Assembly (NCBI GenBank): GCA_031396205.1
Contig: JANNKH010000006.1
Location: 248,001 to 312,000, forward strand
Direction of reading: 5' to 3'
DNA from: CAISIP01 sp031396205
GTDB lineage: Bacteria > Pseudomonadota > Gammaproteobacteria > Burkholderiales > Burkholderiaceae_C
Length of the DNA stretch: 64,000 nucleotides
How positions within the stretch are numbered: position 1 is the stretch's first letter; each line of letters opens with the position of its first letter. Positions 9,532 to 18,302 of the stretch are shown here, piece after piece. A program made the translations under genes and the position numbers. The notes under the pieces are model-generated. The model ran no database searches and was not told the origin of the DNA. It saw only the letters and a program-made list of their open reading frames with translations.

Positions 9532-9709
9532 CAGAGGGTAAGATACGCGGGTCGCCGAGTTACCGAACTACTTGCAGGGCGACACTCACCTTGGTCTGGC
9601 TATGAAAAGCGGCCATTGTGCCTTGTGAAACTGCTAAAGCGTTCGCCAGAGCACCACAAGCCCCGGCAACGCAACTTTCAATGTGTTGATGGAGCTTAAA
9701 GGAACCAAT

Positions 9710-10891
9710 ATGGCGAACGACTTTCTCTTCACCTCCGAATCCGTATCTGAAGGGCACCCCGACAAGGTATCGGACCAAATCTCCGATGCCATCCTGGACG
9801 CGATCTTCCAGCAGGATCCGCGCAGCCGGGTTGCGGCGGAAACCCTGTGCAACACTGGCCTGGTGGTACTGGCCGGCGAGATCACAACCAACGCGCATGT
9901 CGACTACATCCAGGTCGCGCGCGACACCATCAAGCGCATCGGCTACGACAACACCGAGTACGGCATTGACTACAAAGGTTGCGCGGTGCTGGTGGCCTAC
10001 GACAAACAAAGCAACGACATTGCCCAGGGCGTCGACCATGCGTCCGACGACCACTTGAACATCGGCGCCGGTGACCAGGGCCTGATGTTCGGTTACGCCT
10101 GCGACGAAACCCCCGAACGCATGCCGGCGCCGATCTACTATGCGCACCGTCTGGTCGAACGCCAGGCCCAGTTGCGCAAGGACGGCCGCCTGCCGTTCCT
10201 GCGCCCCGACGCCAAGAGCCAGGTCACGATGCGCTATGTCGATGGCAAACCCCACAGCATCGACACGGTCGTGTTGTCGACCCAGCACCACCCCGACCAA
10301 AGCGAAACTGCAACCAAGCTCAAGGCCAGCTTTTACGAGGCCGTCATCGAGGAGATCATCAAGCCGGTGCTGCCCAAGGAATGGATCAAGGACACCCGCT
10401 TCCTGGTCAACCCCACCGGACGCTTCGTCATCGGCGGCCCGCAGGGCGATTGCGGACTGACCGGACGCAAGATCATCGTCGACACCTACGGCGGCGCCTG
10501 CCCGCATGGAGGCGGTGCATTCAGCGGCAAGGACCCGAGCAAGGTGGACCGCAGCGCCGCCTATGCGGCCCGTTATGTAGCCAAGAACATCGTGGCGGCC
10601 GGTCTGGCCCGCCAGTGCCAGATTCAGGTCGCCTATGCGATCGGCGTGGCCGAACCGATGAACATCACCGTCTACACCGAAGGCACCGGCAAGATCTCCG
10701 ATGAAAAAATCGCCGCGTTGGTTCGCGCGCATTTCGACCTGCGTCCCAAAGGCATCATCCAGATGCTCGATCTGCTGCGCCCGATCTACGAAAAAACCGC
10801 TGCCTACGGCCACTTCGGCCGCGAAGAGCCCGAATTCACCTGGGAACGGGTGGACAAAGCCGCCGAGCTGCGCGCAGCGGCTGGCCTGTAA
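9710..10891 (+). CDS. metK: S-adenosylmethionine synthetase
   Basis: Makes SAM from methionine and ATP; cytoplasmic tetramer. The 393-residue protein has the N-terminal TSESVSEGHPDK, the central ATP/methionine motifs GAGDQGLMFGYA, and GGAFSGKDPSKVDRSAAYAAR in the C-terminal half, all family signatures. Start ATG 9710 follows AAAGGA at a good distance; the frame is open to 9683, but the extra residues are not part of the family. Full length. Confidence 0.97.
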   Translation: MANDFLFTSESVSEGHPDKVSDQISDAILDAIFQQDPRSRVAAETLCNTGLVVLAGEITTNAHVDYIQVARDTIKRIGYDNTEYGIDYKGCAVLVAYDKQSNDIAQGVDHASDDHLNIGAGDQGLMFGYACDETPERMPAPIYYAHRLVERQAQLRKDGRLPFLRPDAKSQVTMRYVDGKPHSIDTVVLSTQHHPDQSETATKLKASFYEAVIEEIIKPVLPKEWIKDTRFLVNPTGRFVIGGPQGDCGLTGRKIIVDTYGGACPHGGGAFSGKDPSKVDRSAAYAARYVAKNIVAAGLARQCQIQVAYAIGVAEPMNITVYTEGTGKISDEKIAALVRAHFDLRPKGIIQMLDLLRPIYEKTAAYGHFGREEPEFTWERVDKAAELRAAAGL

Positions 10892-10913
10892 GGCCAGCGA
10901 ACGCGCCGCGTTC
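10881..10913. terminator. Hairpins between convergent metK and VTT gene
   Basis: Two small stem-loops abut the metK stop: CTGGCC/GGCCAG around the stop codon and GAACGC/GCGTTC after it. There is no U tract, so this is only a weak candidate terminator for the 36-base convergent gap. Confidence 0.3.
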
Positions 10914-10927
10914 CGGCAGATTGCCGG

Positions 10928-11638
10928 TTAGGCCTGGTCAACGCTGCGCAGCCAGCGTTGCAGGGCCCATGCACCCGCGGCGATCAACGCGACCGTGACG
11001 CCGACAAGCGCAAACATCATCGGCGTGGGAGCGCGCAACGCAGCGGCGATCTGGTCCACGAACAGCATCATCGCCAACGTGCCGGGGGTAATTCCGATCG
11101 CTGTTCCAAGCAACAGATCGCGCAAGCGAATATGGCTTGCACCGGCAGCCATATTGACGACGGCAAAGGGCGCCACCGGCACCAAGCGCACCAGGATCAC
11201 GGCAAGCAGTCCGCGGCTGGCCATACGCTGGCTCAGCAGGTTGACGCGCGCTCCGGCCAGCCGCACCAGCACCTCATGCCCCAGGAATGCGCCCAGCCCG
11301 TAACTCGCAGCAGCGCCGACCAACGCCCCCCCCATGGCGCAACCAAACCCGGCCCAGGGACCATACGCGACCAGCGCAACCAGGGTCAGAAAACTGAGTG
11401 GTACCGCAAGGGTCATCGCCAGCGCGAAACCGGCAATGGCCGCGATCGGCCCGAACGCCTGGCCGAATCGCTGCAAGGCCGATACCACCAAGTCCACGTC
11501 GAGCCATTCACGCAGTGGCGTCCAGGTCCATGCGATCGCCAGGCCGATCACCATCATCACGGCGGCAACGAGCAGGGCTACGCGCCGACGCAGCGATCGC
11601 GATGGCAGCTTGCCAGGCATGATGTCCGCTGAAGGCAT
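10928..11638 (-). CDS. VTT/TVP38-TMEM64 (DedA-like) membrane protein
   Basis: Polytopic inner-membrane protein of 236 residues. An N-terminal helix (about 20-40) is followed by the VTT core: a hydrophobic stretch with re-entrant-type GPWAGFGCAMGGALVGAAASYGLG and the conserved RLVPVAPFAVVN, then C-terminal helices. VTT proteins of eukaryotes act as lipid scramblases, and bacterial DedA relatives recycle undecaprenyl phosphate; a role in moving a lipid is therefore reasonable but inferred. ATG 11638 overlaps the NRPS stop as TGATG, so translation is coupled to the NRPS; a GTG three bases earlier is possible. Confidence 0.85.
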   Translation of the reverse strand: MPSADIMPGKLPSRSLRRRVALLVAAVMMVIGLAIAWTWTPLREWLDVDLVVSALQRFGQAFGPIAAIAGFALAMTLAVPLSFLTLVALVAYGPWAGFGCAMGGALVGAAASYGLGAFLGHEVLVRLAGARVNLLSQRMASRGLLAVILVRLVPVAPFAVVNMAAGASHIRLRDLLLGTAIGITPGTLAMMLFVDQIAAALRAPTPMMFALVGVTVALIAAGAWALQRWLRSVDQA

Positions 11639-14600
11639 CACGGCGCGCGACGCACGATATCGTTCAACACCACCGCCAGATCCCGTACCTGCCCGGCACT
11701 GAAGATCGAACCATGCAGGCCGGCCACCTGGCGCGTCTGCAACCGGTCACCTTGCAGCTTCTTCCACGACCCGAACAGCGCATGTTCCCACCGCATCAGG
11801 CCCGACGTCGTAATCAAGGTGGTCTGACCGTTGAATGCCGCTGCACGGTACCCCCCCATGGACTTGACCTGCGCCACCAGACCCGCGTCGTTGACCATGG
11901 CGCCCAGGCGCCGCCCGTTGATGCTCAGTTCCTGCAGGCGCAGCAGCCGCACCAGAGCGGTGAACAGGCGCCAGTACAAGGTACCGCCCCACACGACTTT
12001 CGGATAGACCGTATCGATCAGGATCAGGCCGCGTGGCGGCGCGCCACGTTGCTCCAGCAGTCGCGCCGTTTCCAGCGCGGCGATGCCGCCAATGGAAAAA
12101 CCGGCGACGAAGCCCGGCGCCGCGCCCTGCGCCTGGATGCTGTCGGCATACAGGACCGCCAACTGCTTGATGCGCGTGAAGCCGCCGGTGCCAGCCGGTG
12201 GCTGCAGCATCCGCAGATCGCAGTCGCCACCCAGCGTGTCCGCCAGCGTCCGAAAGCGCAACAGGTCGCCATGGCCGGACGCCGCAAGGTAGATCGTATG
12301 GTCCGCAATGCCCGGCCCCAGTGGTACCAGCAGTCCCGGCGGTACGTCCTCCTTGTCCAGTGCGGCTGCCAGCCGCTCGACGGTCGGGTTCTCGGTCAGC
12401 AAGTACAGCGGAATCCGGCGCCGCAGCATGCGTTCGGCTCCCGCCAGAATCGTGATGGCGGCCAGTGAATCGCCACCGACGTCGAAAAAATTGTCCTGCA
12501 CCGACAGCGGTCTGCGCCCGAGTTCGGTCTGCCACAACGCGAGCAGGTCGGCCTCCCGCTGGTTGGCTGGCCCGCGACCCGCTGACCGCGCCATCACCGC
12601 GGGCGTTGCGTCCGGCAGCGCCGCGTAATCGATCTTGCCGCTGCTGCTGGTGGGCAACAGCGGCAATACACAGATGACCGAAGGCACCATGTAATCGGGC
12701 AACCGTATGCGCAAGGCCCGCTGCAACCGCTCAGGGTCACCCGACCGCGCAGGCGCGACCCACGCATGGATGGCGCTATGGCCGTCGCGCTCGACCTTGC
12801 TGGCGGCCGCCTGTGCAACGCCCTCCACAGCCAGCAATGCGGCCTCGATTTCTCCCAGTTCGATCCGGTATCCACGCAGCTTCACCTGTCGATCGAGTCG
12901 ACCCTGGAAATGCAAGCGACCCAGGTGATCGAGCGCACCCTTGTCGCCGGTACGGTACATGCGCTCGCCCGGCCGGAATGGATCGGCCAGAAAACTGGCA
13001 GCCGTCAGATCCGGCTGATTCAGGTAGCCGCGCGCCAGTCCGCGACCACCGATGAAAACCTCGCCCGCCACGCCATCGGGCACGGGACGCAACTGACGAT
13101 CCAGTACATAAATGGCGGTGTCGTCCACCGGCAGCCCCACCGGCAGCACGGCAGACCGGTCGTCCAGCACGCATTCCCAGGCAGTGGCAAATATGCAGGC
13201 CTCCGTGGGCCCGTACACGTTGAACAGCCGCGCGCGCGTTCCGGTGAGATAACGCCGGGCCAGTTCAGGTGCAAGCACTTCGCCGCCGCAACACGCCACC
13301 CGCAGGTCAAGCCCGGACTGGCCCACCGCCGCGTCGAGAAAGCCGCTGAGCGTCGACGGGACGAACGCCATGATCGTCACCGCATGGCGCAGCGCAAACT
13401 CGGCCAGTGACTGGGGCAGCAATCGGCCCGGCGGCGCCAGAGCGATGCTGGCGCCGTGTACCAACGGCAGGCACAACTCGATCAGCGAAGGATCGAACGT
13501 GGCCTGGGTCGCCAGGCCGGTGCGGTCCTGTGGTGTCACCCCATAGCTGCGCGACAACCAGGCCAGGCGCCGGGCCAGCACCGCGTGCTCGATCATGACG
13601 CCCTTGGGCCGGCCGGTGGATCCCGACGTAAACAGCACATAGGCCAGGTCATCGGGCGCGGGCGTTGCCGGCGCGGCGGCGATGGTCACATCCGCCAGGT
13701 CTGGCTGCCAGCCGCTGACCGTGGTATGCACATGCAGTGGAGCCAGCCGCTCCCAGTCCGATTGCTGCACCAGCAAGGCGACAGCGGCACTATCCTGCAA
13801 CACCACCGCCAATCGGGCCAGCGGGGCGTCGGGGTCCAGCGGCAGGTAGGCCGCACCTGCCTTGGCAATGGCCAGCATTGCCACGACGAGGTCCGCACTG
13901 CGCGGCATGGCGACTGCCACGATCCGGTCGCGGCCCGCGCCCAATCCCGCCAGGCGATGCGCCAGTTGGTTGGCACGCTGGTTGACCGTGCCGTAGTCCA
14001 TGCGTCCGCCGTCCCATACCAGGCAGACCGCGTTGGGCTGCTGTGCGGCATGCCGTTCGAAGGCGGCGACATAGGTCCTGGGTTGGGAATGGATCAGCAC
14101 TTGCGCGTGCCGTCCATGCACGATCCGGTTGTGCTCTTCGTCCGGCAACACCGGCAGATCGGCGACCAGCATGTCGGGATGGGCTGCCAGCGATCGCACC
14201 AGATGCACTATCCGGTTCGCCAGGGCCGCGACCTCGTCGCGCGCGAAGTAGGCGGCGCTGCCTTCCAGCACCAGTTCGAGGTCCTGCCGGGCATGGAACT
14301 CGCATACGGTGACGCCCAACGGATAACGCGCGGTGCCGGAGAACAACTGGCGCGAGTCCGCCAGTTCTGCAGCGCCAAACGACACCTGGTAGTCCTGGCG
14401 CTCAAAGGACAGCAGCACGTCGAACAGCCCGTCGCGCCCGCTACGCACCACTTCCAGATCCCGGGCCAGTTCGCTGAGTGGATAACGCGGATGGCGCAAC
14501 GCGCTGCGCATGAGGGCAGCGATGGATCCGACCAGCGTGGCGACGGTCATGCCGGGAGCGACGCGGACATTCACGCCCATGACCCCCACGAACATGCCCA

Positions 14601-15477
14601 TGGTATCGCGGTAACGCCGCCCGCCACGGTTGAGCGTGGGCACGCCGATCAGCACCTGCTCCCGTTCGCCGACACGGGCGAAATACACCGCGATCGCAGC
14701 CAGGAAATAATTGAACGGCGTGAGCCCCAGCCCGATCGCATGGCGATTGAGTTGGTCGTAATCGGCGCGGGCGATGCGCTCCACCACCAGATGCGCAACC
14801 GGCAGCGCCCCGCTGCGGGCGTGCGCCTGGCGACGCTGCACCAGCGGGTCCGGCAAGGCCGGCAGCTGCGCGCGCCAGAACGCGGCATCCCGCGCAAACG
14901 CTTCGGACAGCCGGTAGGCATGCGATTCCCTGATAAACGTCAGGTAGGAATCGTCGCTGGGCTGCGCGCCAGCGTCGCCGCTGTCCATCCGGTTGTAGAT
15001 GGCGCTCCAGCATTTCATGACCTGGGTCGTACCCCAGCCATCCATGATCAGATGATGAAACTGGATCGTCCCGCCATGCAGCCGGTCATGCGAGCGCAAC
15101 AACGCGAACCGCCAGGGCGGAGTACCGTCCAGCGCGAACGGTTGGCGCATCCAGTGCTGCCACCAGTCGCGCATGGCCTGCCGGGGCTCGGCATGGCCGG
15201 TCATGTCGATCACCCGCAGCGCAGGCTCGTACGCCGGCAGCAGGCGCTGCGTGCCATCGGGTTGAATCACCAGCCGCAACGCGGCATGCTCCGCCACCAG
15301 CTGCGTCAGGGCCCGCTTGAGCCGTGGCAGGTCCAGCAGACCCTCGAAAAACGCGGTTCCACCCAGATTCAGGTGCGCGCTGTCCGGCCACGCAAGCTGG
15401 TCGCGCCACACTTCGAGCTGGCTGAGCGACAGCGGCTGGCTGCCCGACGTCAGCGCGGCGTCGCCGGATGGTCCCAT
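11638..15477 (-). CDS. Single-module non-ribosomal peptide synthetase, C-A-T-TE
   Basis: A 1279-residue NRPS with one complete module. Condensation domain about 15-440, catalytic HHLIMDG at 141-147. Adenylation domain about 465-955: A3 TSGSTGRPKG 617-626, A5 YGPTEA 755-760, A7 YRTGD 841-845, A8 near 860-880, A10 SSGKIDY with the catalytic Lys. Carrier domain DNFFDVGGDS, phosphopantetheine Ser1004. Thioesterase about 1055-1279 with Ser1128 (GFSIGG), Asp1155 and His1255. An N-terminal C domain with no upstream module suggests it acylates an amino acid with a fatty acyl or other donor, then releases it. The start overlaps the patatin gene by 28 bases. No phosphopantetheinyl transferase lies nearby. 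Substrate unknown. Confidence 0.93.
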   Translation of the reverse strand: MGPSGDAALTSGSQPLSLSQLEVWRDQLAWPDSAHLNLGGTAFFEGLLDLPRLKRALTQLVAEHAALRLVIQPDGTQRLLPAYEPALRVIDMTGHAEPRQAMRDWWQHWMRQPFALDGTPPWRFALLRSHDRLHGGTIQFHHLIMDGWGTTQVMKCWSAIYNRMDSGDAGAQPSDDSYLTFIRESHAYRLSEAFARDAAFWRAQLPALPDPLVQRRQAHARSGALPVAHLVVERIARADYDQLNRHAIGLGLTPFNYFLAAIAVYFARVGEREQVLIGVPTLNRGGRRYRDTMGMFVGVMGVNVRVAPGMTVATLVGSIAALMRSALRHPRYPLSELARDLEVVRSGRDGLFDVLLSFERQDYQVSFGAAELADSRQLFSGTARYPLGVTVCEFHARQDLELVLEGSAAYFARDEVAALANRIVHLVRSLAAHPDMLVADLPVLPDEEHNRIVHGRHAQVLIHSQPRTYVAAFERHAAQQPNAVCLVWDGGRMDYGTVNQRANQLAHRLAGLGAGRDRIVAVAMPRSADLVVAMLAIAKAGAAYLPLDPDAPLARLAVVLQDSAAVALLVQQSDWERLAPLHVHTTVSGWQPDLADVTIAAAPATPAPDDLAYVLFTSGSTGRPKGVMIEHAVLARRLAWLSRSYGVTPQDRTGLATQATFDPSLIELCLPLVHGASIALAPPGRLLPQSLAEFALRHAVTIMAFVPSTLSGFLDAAVGQSGLDLRVACCGGEVLAPELARRYLTGTRARLFNVYGPTEACIFATAWECVLDDRSAVLPVGLPVDDTAIYVLDRQLRPVPDGVAGEVFIGGRGLARGYLNQPDLTAASFLADPFRPGERMYRTGDKGALDHLGRLHFQGRLDRQVKLRGYRIELGEIEAALLAVEGVAQAAASKVERDGHSAIHAWVAPARSGDPERLQRALRIRLPDYMVPSVICVLPLLPTSSSGKIDYAALPDATPAVMARSAGRGPANQREADLLALWQTELGRRPLSVQDNFFDVGGDSLAAITILAGAERMLRRRIPLYLLTENPTVERLAAALDKEDVPPGLLVPLGPGIADHTIYLAASGHGDLLRFRTLADTLGGDCDLRMLQPPAGTGGFTRIKQLAVLYADSIQAQGAAPGFVAGFSIGGIAALETARLLEQRGAPPRGLILIDTVYPKVVWGGTLYWRLFTALVRLLRLQELSINGRRLGAMVNDAGLVAQVKSMGGYRAAAFNGQTTLITTSGLMRWEHALFGSWKKLQGDRLQTRQVAGLHGSIFSAGQVRDLAVVLNDIVRRAP

Positions 15478-17267
15478 CGTTCAATCTCTTTCACCGCGTA
15501 GCGGTACCCCACCTCGACAATCTTGTCAGCACGGGAGTATCCCATCAACGGAAACGACGCCACCGGCGGCTCGAGGTAGTGGTCCGCTTGCGCAATTGTG
15601 CGGGCGCGCTGGTGCAAGCCGCCAATGTGGCTGGCGCGGTACAGGATGTCACCGATGCCCGGAGACGACGGCTTGCCACGCTGGAAATAGCTTTGAATCG
15701 TGCTGCGCACCGACAAGCGGGCCAAGGCCGGGTCCACCCCCATATAGTCGCGCACATCGACATCGATGGCAATGATGGTCCCATTGCCACGGCGCTGTTC
15801 CAGCGGCGTGCCCAGGCGGGCCCGCATGGCGCCAACGGGCACATTCTCCAGAATCGCGCCGTCGACCAGCAGGTCGCCGTTGAGCAACACGGGCGGAAAC
15901 AATCCCACCGGCGAATTGCTGGCCAGTACCGCCCGCCACAGCGGTCCGCTGTCCAGCACCGAGGTGCAGGCGCGGCTGAGGTTGCAGGCGGCGGCAAAGA
16001 ATGGTCGCCACAGCTGGTCTACGGTCCGTTCGCCGAACATGCGCTTGAGGTCGCGTTCGACCCTGCGCCCGGACACGATGGAGATCACCGGCAAGGTCGG
16101 TCTTTCGCCACCGCGGGCGAACCGCACGGTGCGCTCGCGAATCTCGTCCAGCGCCACGTCGCAGGCATACTGCGCGCCCAATAGGGCGCCCATGCTGTTG
16201 CCGCCGATCAGGTCGATCACGATGCCGGCCTGTTCCAGCGCCCGCAAAATGCCCAGGTGCGCGAATCCGCGGGCGCCACCACCTCCGAGCACGATGCCCA
16301 CCGCCGTCCCATTGAGAAAACGCGCCAGCCGCGCGAAGTCGCCCGGGTGGCGCGATCGGATCGGGTAGACACGTTCACAACGGCGCCCGTCCTGCCAACG
16401 CAGCAGTCCCGCTGGAGTTTCAGCCTGCTCCGGGTGCAACACCACCAGATGCTTGCGCTTCATGTCAAAGCCTGGCTCGCCGGACAGATTTTGCTCCAGT
16501 TCACCCACCTGCTCCGATGCGTTGGGGGTCGTCACGAAGATCACCTGATCGGCCTGCCGGAATGCCCGCTTGGTCCATGCCAGGGAGTCCAGGTCGGCCT
16601 CATAGATCAGGAAGTCATATTGCTCCTCCAATTCATCGTAGCGGTCCTTGCCGGCCCAGGTTCCGGTCGCGTTCGGGTCTGGCGAACGCTCCGCGGCGGG
16701 TGCAACATGGTGAGCCCGCCCGACCTGCGCGAATGCCCTGGTGAGGCCGATCGCGACCGCATGCGCCAGCGGCCCGGGCTCCAAGGGCACCACCACAAAA
16801 ATCTGTGCATGCCGGCGCTCGACCACCTGCGTGGCATGGCGCAGATGGTTGTAGATGGCGCGCGCAAATACCCGGTTCAAGGCCAGCGGATGCAGCACCA
16901 ACAGACGCTCGAAATCGGCCCGGCTGAGCATCGCCACCGTCGAGTCCCGCAAGGCGGTGATATCCGCCGCCCGTGGCTGCTGCAGGATCAGGCCCGCTTC
17001 GCCGACGCTTTCCCCCGGACGAATCTCGTTGTACAGCTGCAGCACGCCGTTACGGTCGCGCCGCGACACCCGCAGCCGCCCACTGATCAGGAAGAACATG
17101 GTGTTGGCCTGATCGCCCTCGCGGTAGACGATATTGCCGCCGGGGATCGACTGCAGATGCAACAAGCGCCCCAGGTCCTGCAATACCGACTCGTCCAGGC
17201 TGCCAAATACCGCGCTTGCGCGCAACACCTCGAGGACGCGCTCGTCGGGGTCGGTCGACTCAGCCAT
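15450..17267 (-). CDS. NTE-like patatin phospholipase with N-terminal cyclic-nucleotide-binding domain
   Basis: 605 residues. Residues about 20-140 form a cNMP-binding/Crp-like beta-barrel (PGGNIVYREGD, GESVGEAGLI). Residues about 150-315 are the linker domain also seen in neuropathy target esterase proteins (FVVVPLEPG, YDFLIYEAD). Residues about 322-520 are a patatin lipase with oxyanion loop GGGGARG 328-334, nucleophile Ser358 in GNSMG, and Asp469 in DGA. NTE relatives deacylate phosphatidylcholine and lysophospholipids; that activity here is inferred. A cyclic nucleotide may gate it. The start overlaps the LysR gene by 8 bases and the end overlaps the NRPS, so all are one operon. Confidence 0.9.
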   Translation of the reverse strand: MAESTDPDERVLEVLRASAVFGSLDESVLQDLGRLLHLQSIPGGNIVYREGDQANTMFFLISGRLRVSRRDRNGVLQLYNEIRPGESVGEAGLILQQPRAADITALRDSTVAMLSRADFERLLVLHPLALNRVFARAIYNHLRHATQVVERRHAQIFVVVPLEPGPLAHAVAIGLTRAFAQVGRAHHVAPAAERSPDPNATGTWAGKDRYDELEEQYDFLIYEADLDSLAWTKRAFRQADQVIFVTTPNASEQVGELEQNLSGEPGFDMKRKHLVVLHPEQAETPAGLLRWQDGRRCERVYPIRSRHPGDFARLARFLNGTAVGIVLGGGGARGFAHLGILRALEQAGIVIDLIGGNSMGALLGAQYACDVALDEIRERTVRFARGGERPTLPVISIVSGRRVERDLKRMFGERTVDQLWRPFFAAACNLSRACTSVLDSGPLWRAVLASNSPVGLFPPVLLNGDLLVDGAILENVPVGAMRARLGTPLEQRRGNGTIIAIDVDVRDYMGVDPALARLSVRSTIQSYFQRGKPSSPGIGDILYRASHIGGLHQRARTIAQADHYLEPPVASFPLMGYSRADKIVEVGYRYAVKEIERWDHPATPR

Positions 17268-18189
17268 GCATCGAGTCTAACGGCGGCACTGGCCCGGACC
17301 GCATTTCGGATTGCAGCCATTGCACGAACGCAAGGACCGCCGCCGGCCGGCGCTTGCGTTGTGGCAATACCAACTGGTAGCCCAGGCGCGACTCCAGCGC
17401 ATCATCACGCAAGCGGCACAACAGGCCCTGCTCCAACAGCGTATCAACCAGATGGCGCCAACCAAGGGCCACCCCCTGACCGGCCAGCGCCGCACCGATC
17501 ACCAGGCTGTAATTGTCGAACGCCGGTGGCGACGCCGGCCCGCTGCCGTCCAGACCCCAGGCACTGCTGGCAGTCCGCCAGTCAAACCATTGTTGGCCCG
17601 GCGCGGACTTGAGATGCAGCCGCGGCGATGCGCTCAGCGTCATGCGCGGATCGCCACCATGGGCTTGCAGCAGCCGCGGGCTGCACACCGGAAATACCTG
17701 CTCGCGCAGCAACAGCTGCGACTCGCCACGCTGGATACGGCCGCCACCGAACACCACCGCCAAGTCGACATCGGCAGGCAGGCTGGGCAATGCGCGATTG
17801 CTGGTGACCAGGCTGACATCGATGTGCGGGTACAGCCGGTAGAACTGATCGAGCCGCGGCATCAACCAGTAGGTGGCGAACGCAAAGTCGGTCGCCACCG
17901 CCAGCAACTCACGCGCCGGCTCCGCCTTGGCTCGCTCAACCGCCTCGCGCATCATGCCCAGGGCCTCCTGCACCGGACCCAGCAAGGCCGAGCCGGTCGC
18001 GGTGGGCTCAATGCCGCGATGCACCCGTACGAAAAGCGGCGTACCCAGGGCCCGCTCCAGGCGCTGGATATGCTGACTTACCGCCGGCTGGGTCATGCCC
18101 AGCTCCGCGCCCGCCGCGGTGAAACTCAGGCAGCGTCCACAGGCCTCGAACACCTGCAGCACATCGAGGGACGGCAATGGTTCTGACAT
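17260..18189 (-). CDS. LysR-type regulator of choline sulfate utilisation
   Basis: 309-residue LysR family regulator. The N-terminal winged helix-turn-helix spans about 10-65 (TAAGAELGMTQPAVSQHIQRLE); the effector domain follows. Its position divergent from a choline sulfatase gene, and the AFDNYSLVIGAALAGQGVALGWRH-type C-terminal block, match the subfamily annotated as choline sulfate utilisation transcription factors. It should control betC across the 113-base divergent region. Unusually, its 3' end overlaps the patatin gene by 8 bases, which places it as first gene of the patatin-NRPS-VTT operon. Confidence 0.86.
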   Translation of the reverse strand: MSEPLPSLDVLQVFEACGRCLSFTAAGAELGMTQPAVSQHIQRLERALGTPLFVRVHRGIEPTATGSALLGPVQEALGMMREAVERAKAEPARELLAVATDFAFATYWLMPRLDQFYRLYPHIDVSLVTSNRALPSLPADVDLAVVFGGGRIQRGESQLLLREQVFPVCSPRLLQAHGGDPRMTLSASPRLHLKSAPGQQWFDWRTASSAWGLDGSGPASPPAFDNYSLVIGAALAGQGVALGWRHLVDTLLEQGLLCRLRDDALESRLGYQLVLPQRKRRPAAVLAFVQWLQSEMRSGPVPPLDSMHG

Positions 18190-18202
18190 AAGCCAAGCTT
18201 AT
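18188..18202. promoter_or_regulatory. Candidate LysR operator ATAAG-N5-CTTAT
   Basis: A 15-base palindrome, ATAAGCCAAGCTTAT, overlaps the LysR start codon in the lysR-betC divergent region and fits the T-N11-A shape of LysR boxes. A second ATAAG half-site lies near 18279, close to betC. The site would suit autorepression; binding is untested. Confidence 0.35.
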
Positions 18203-18302
18203 CAGCAACATTCGGTCTAAGCCCGTTTACCAAATGCGCGATTGGCATGATCATGTGCAATACACCTTTTCGACTCCCATAAGCAATTACTGTAGCAAGA
18301 CC

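Noticed and set aside
9600..9709. Possible SAM-responsive riboswitch before metK (GCTAAAG and AGCTTAAAGG motifs)
   Set aside because: The bases recall parts of the SAM-II consensus, but I could not build the P1 stem and pseudoknot, and metK is not the usual SAM-II target. A covariance-model search would settle it.
13456..15501. Long plus-strand open frame opposite the NRPS gene
   Set aside because: It is antisense to well-supported catalytic motifs, is His/Gln/Arg-rich, and reflects the high GC content.
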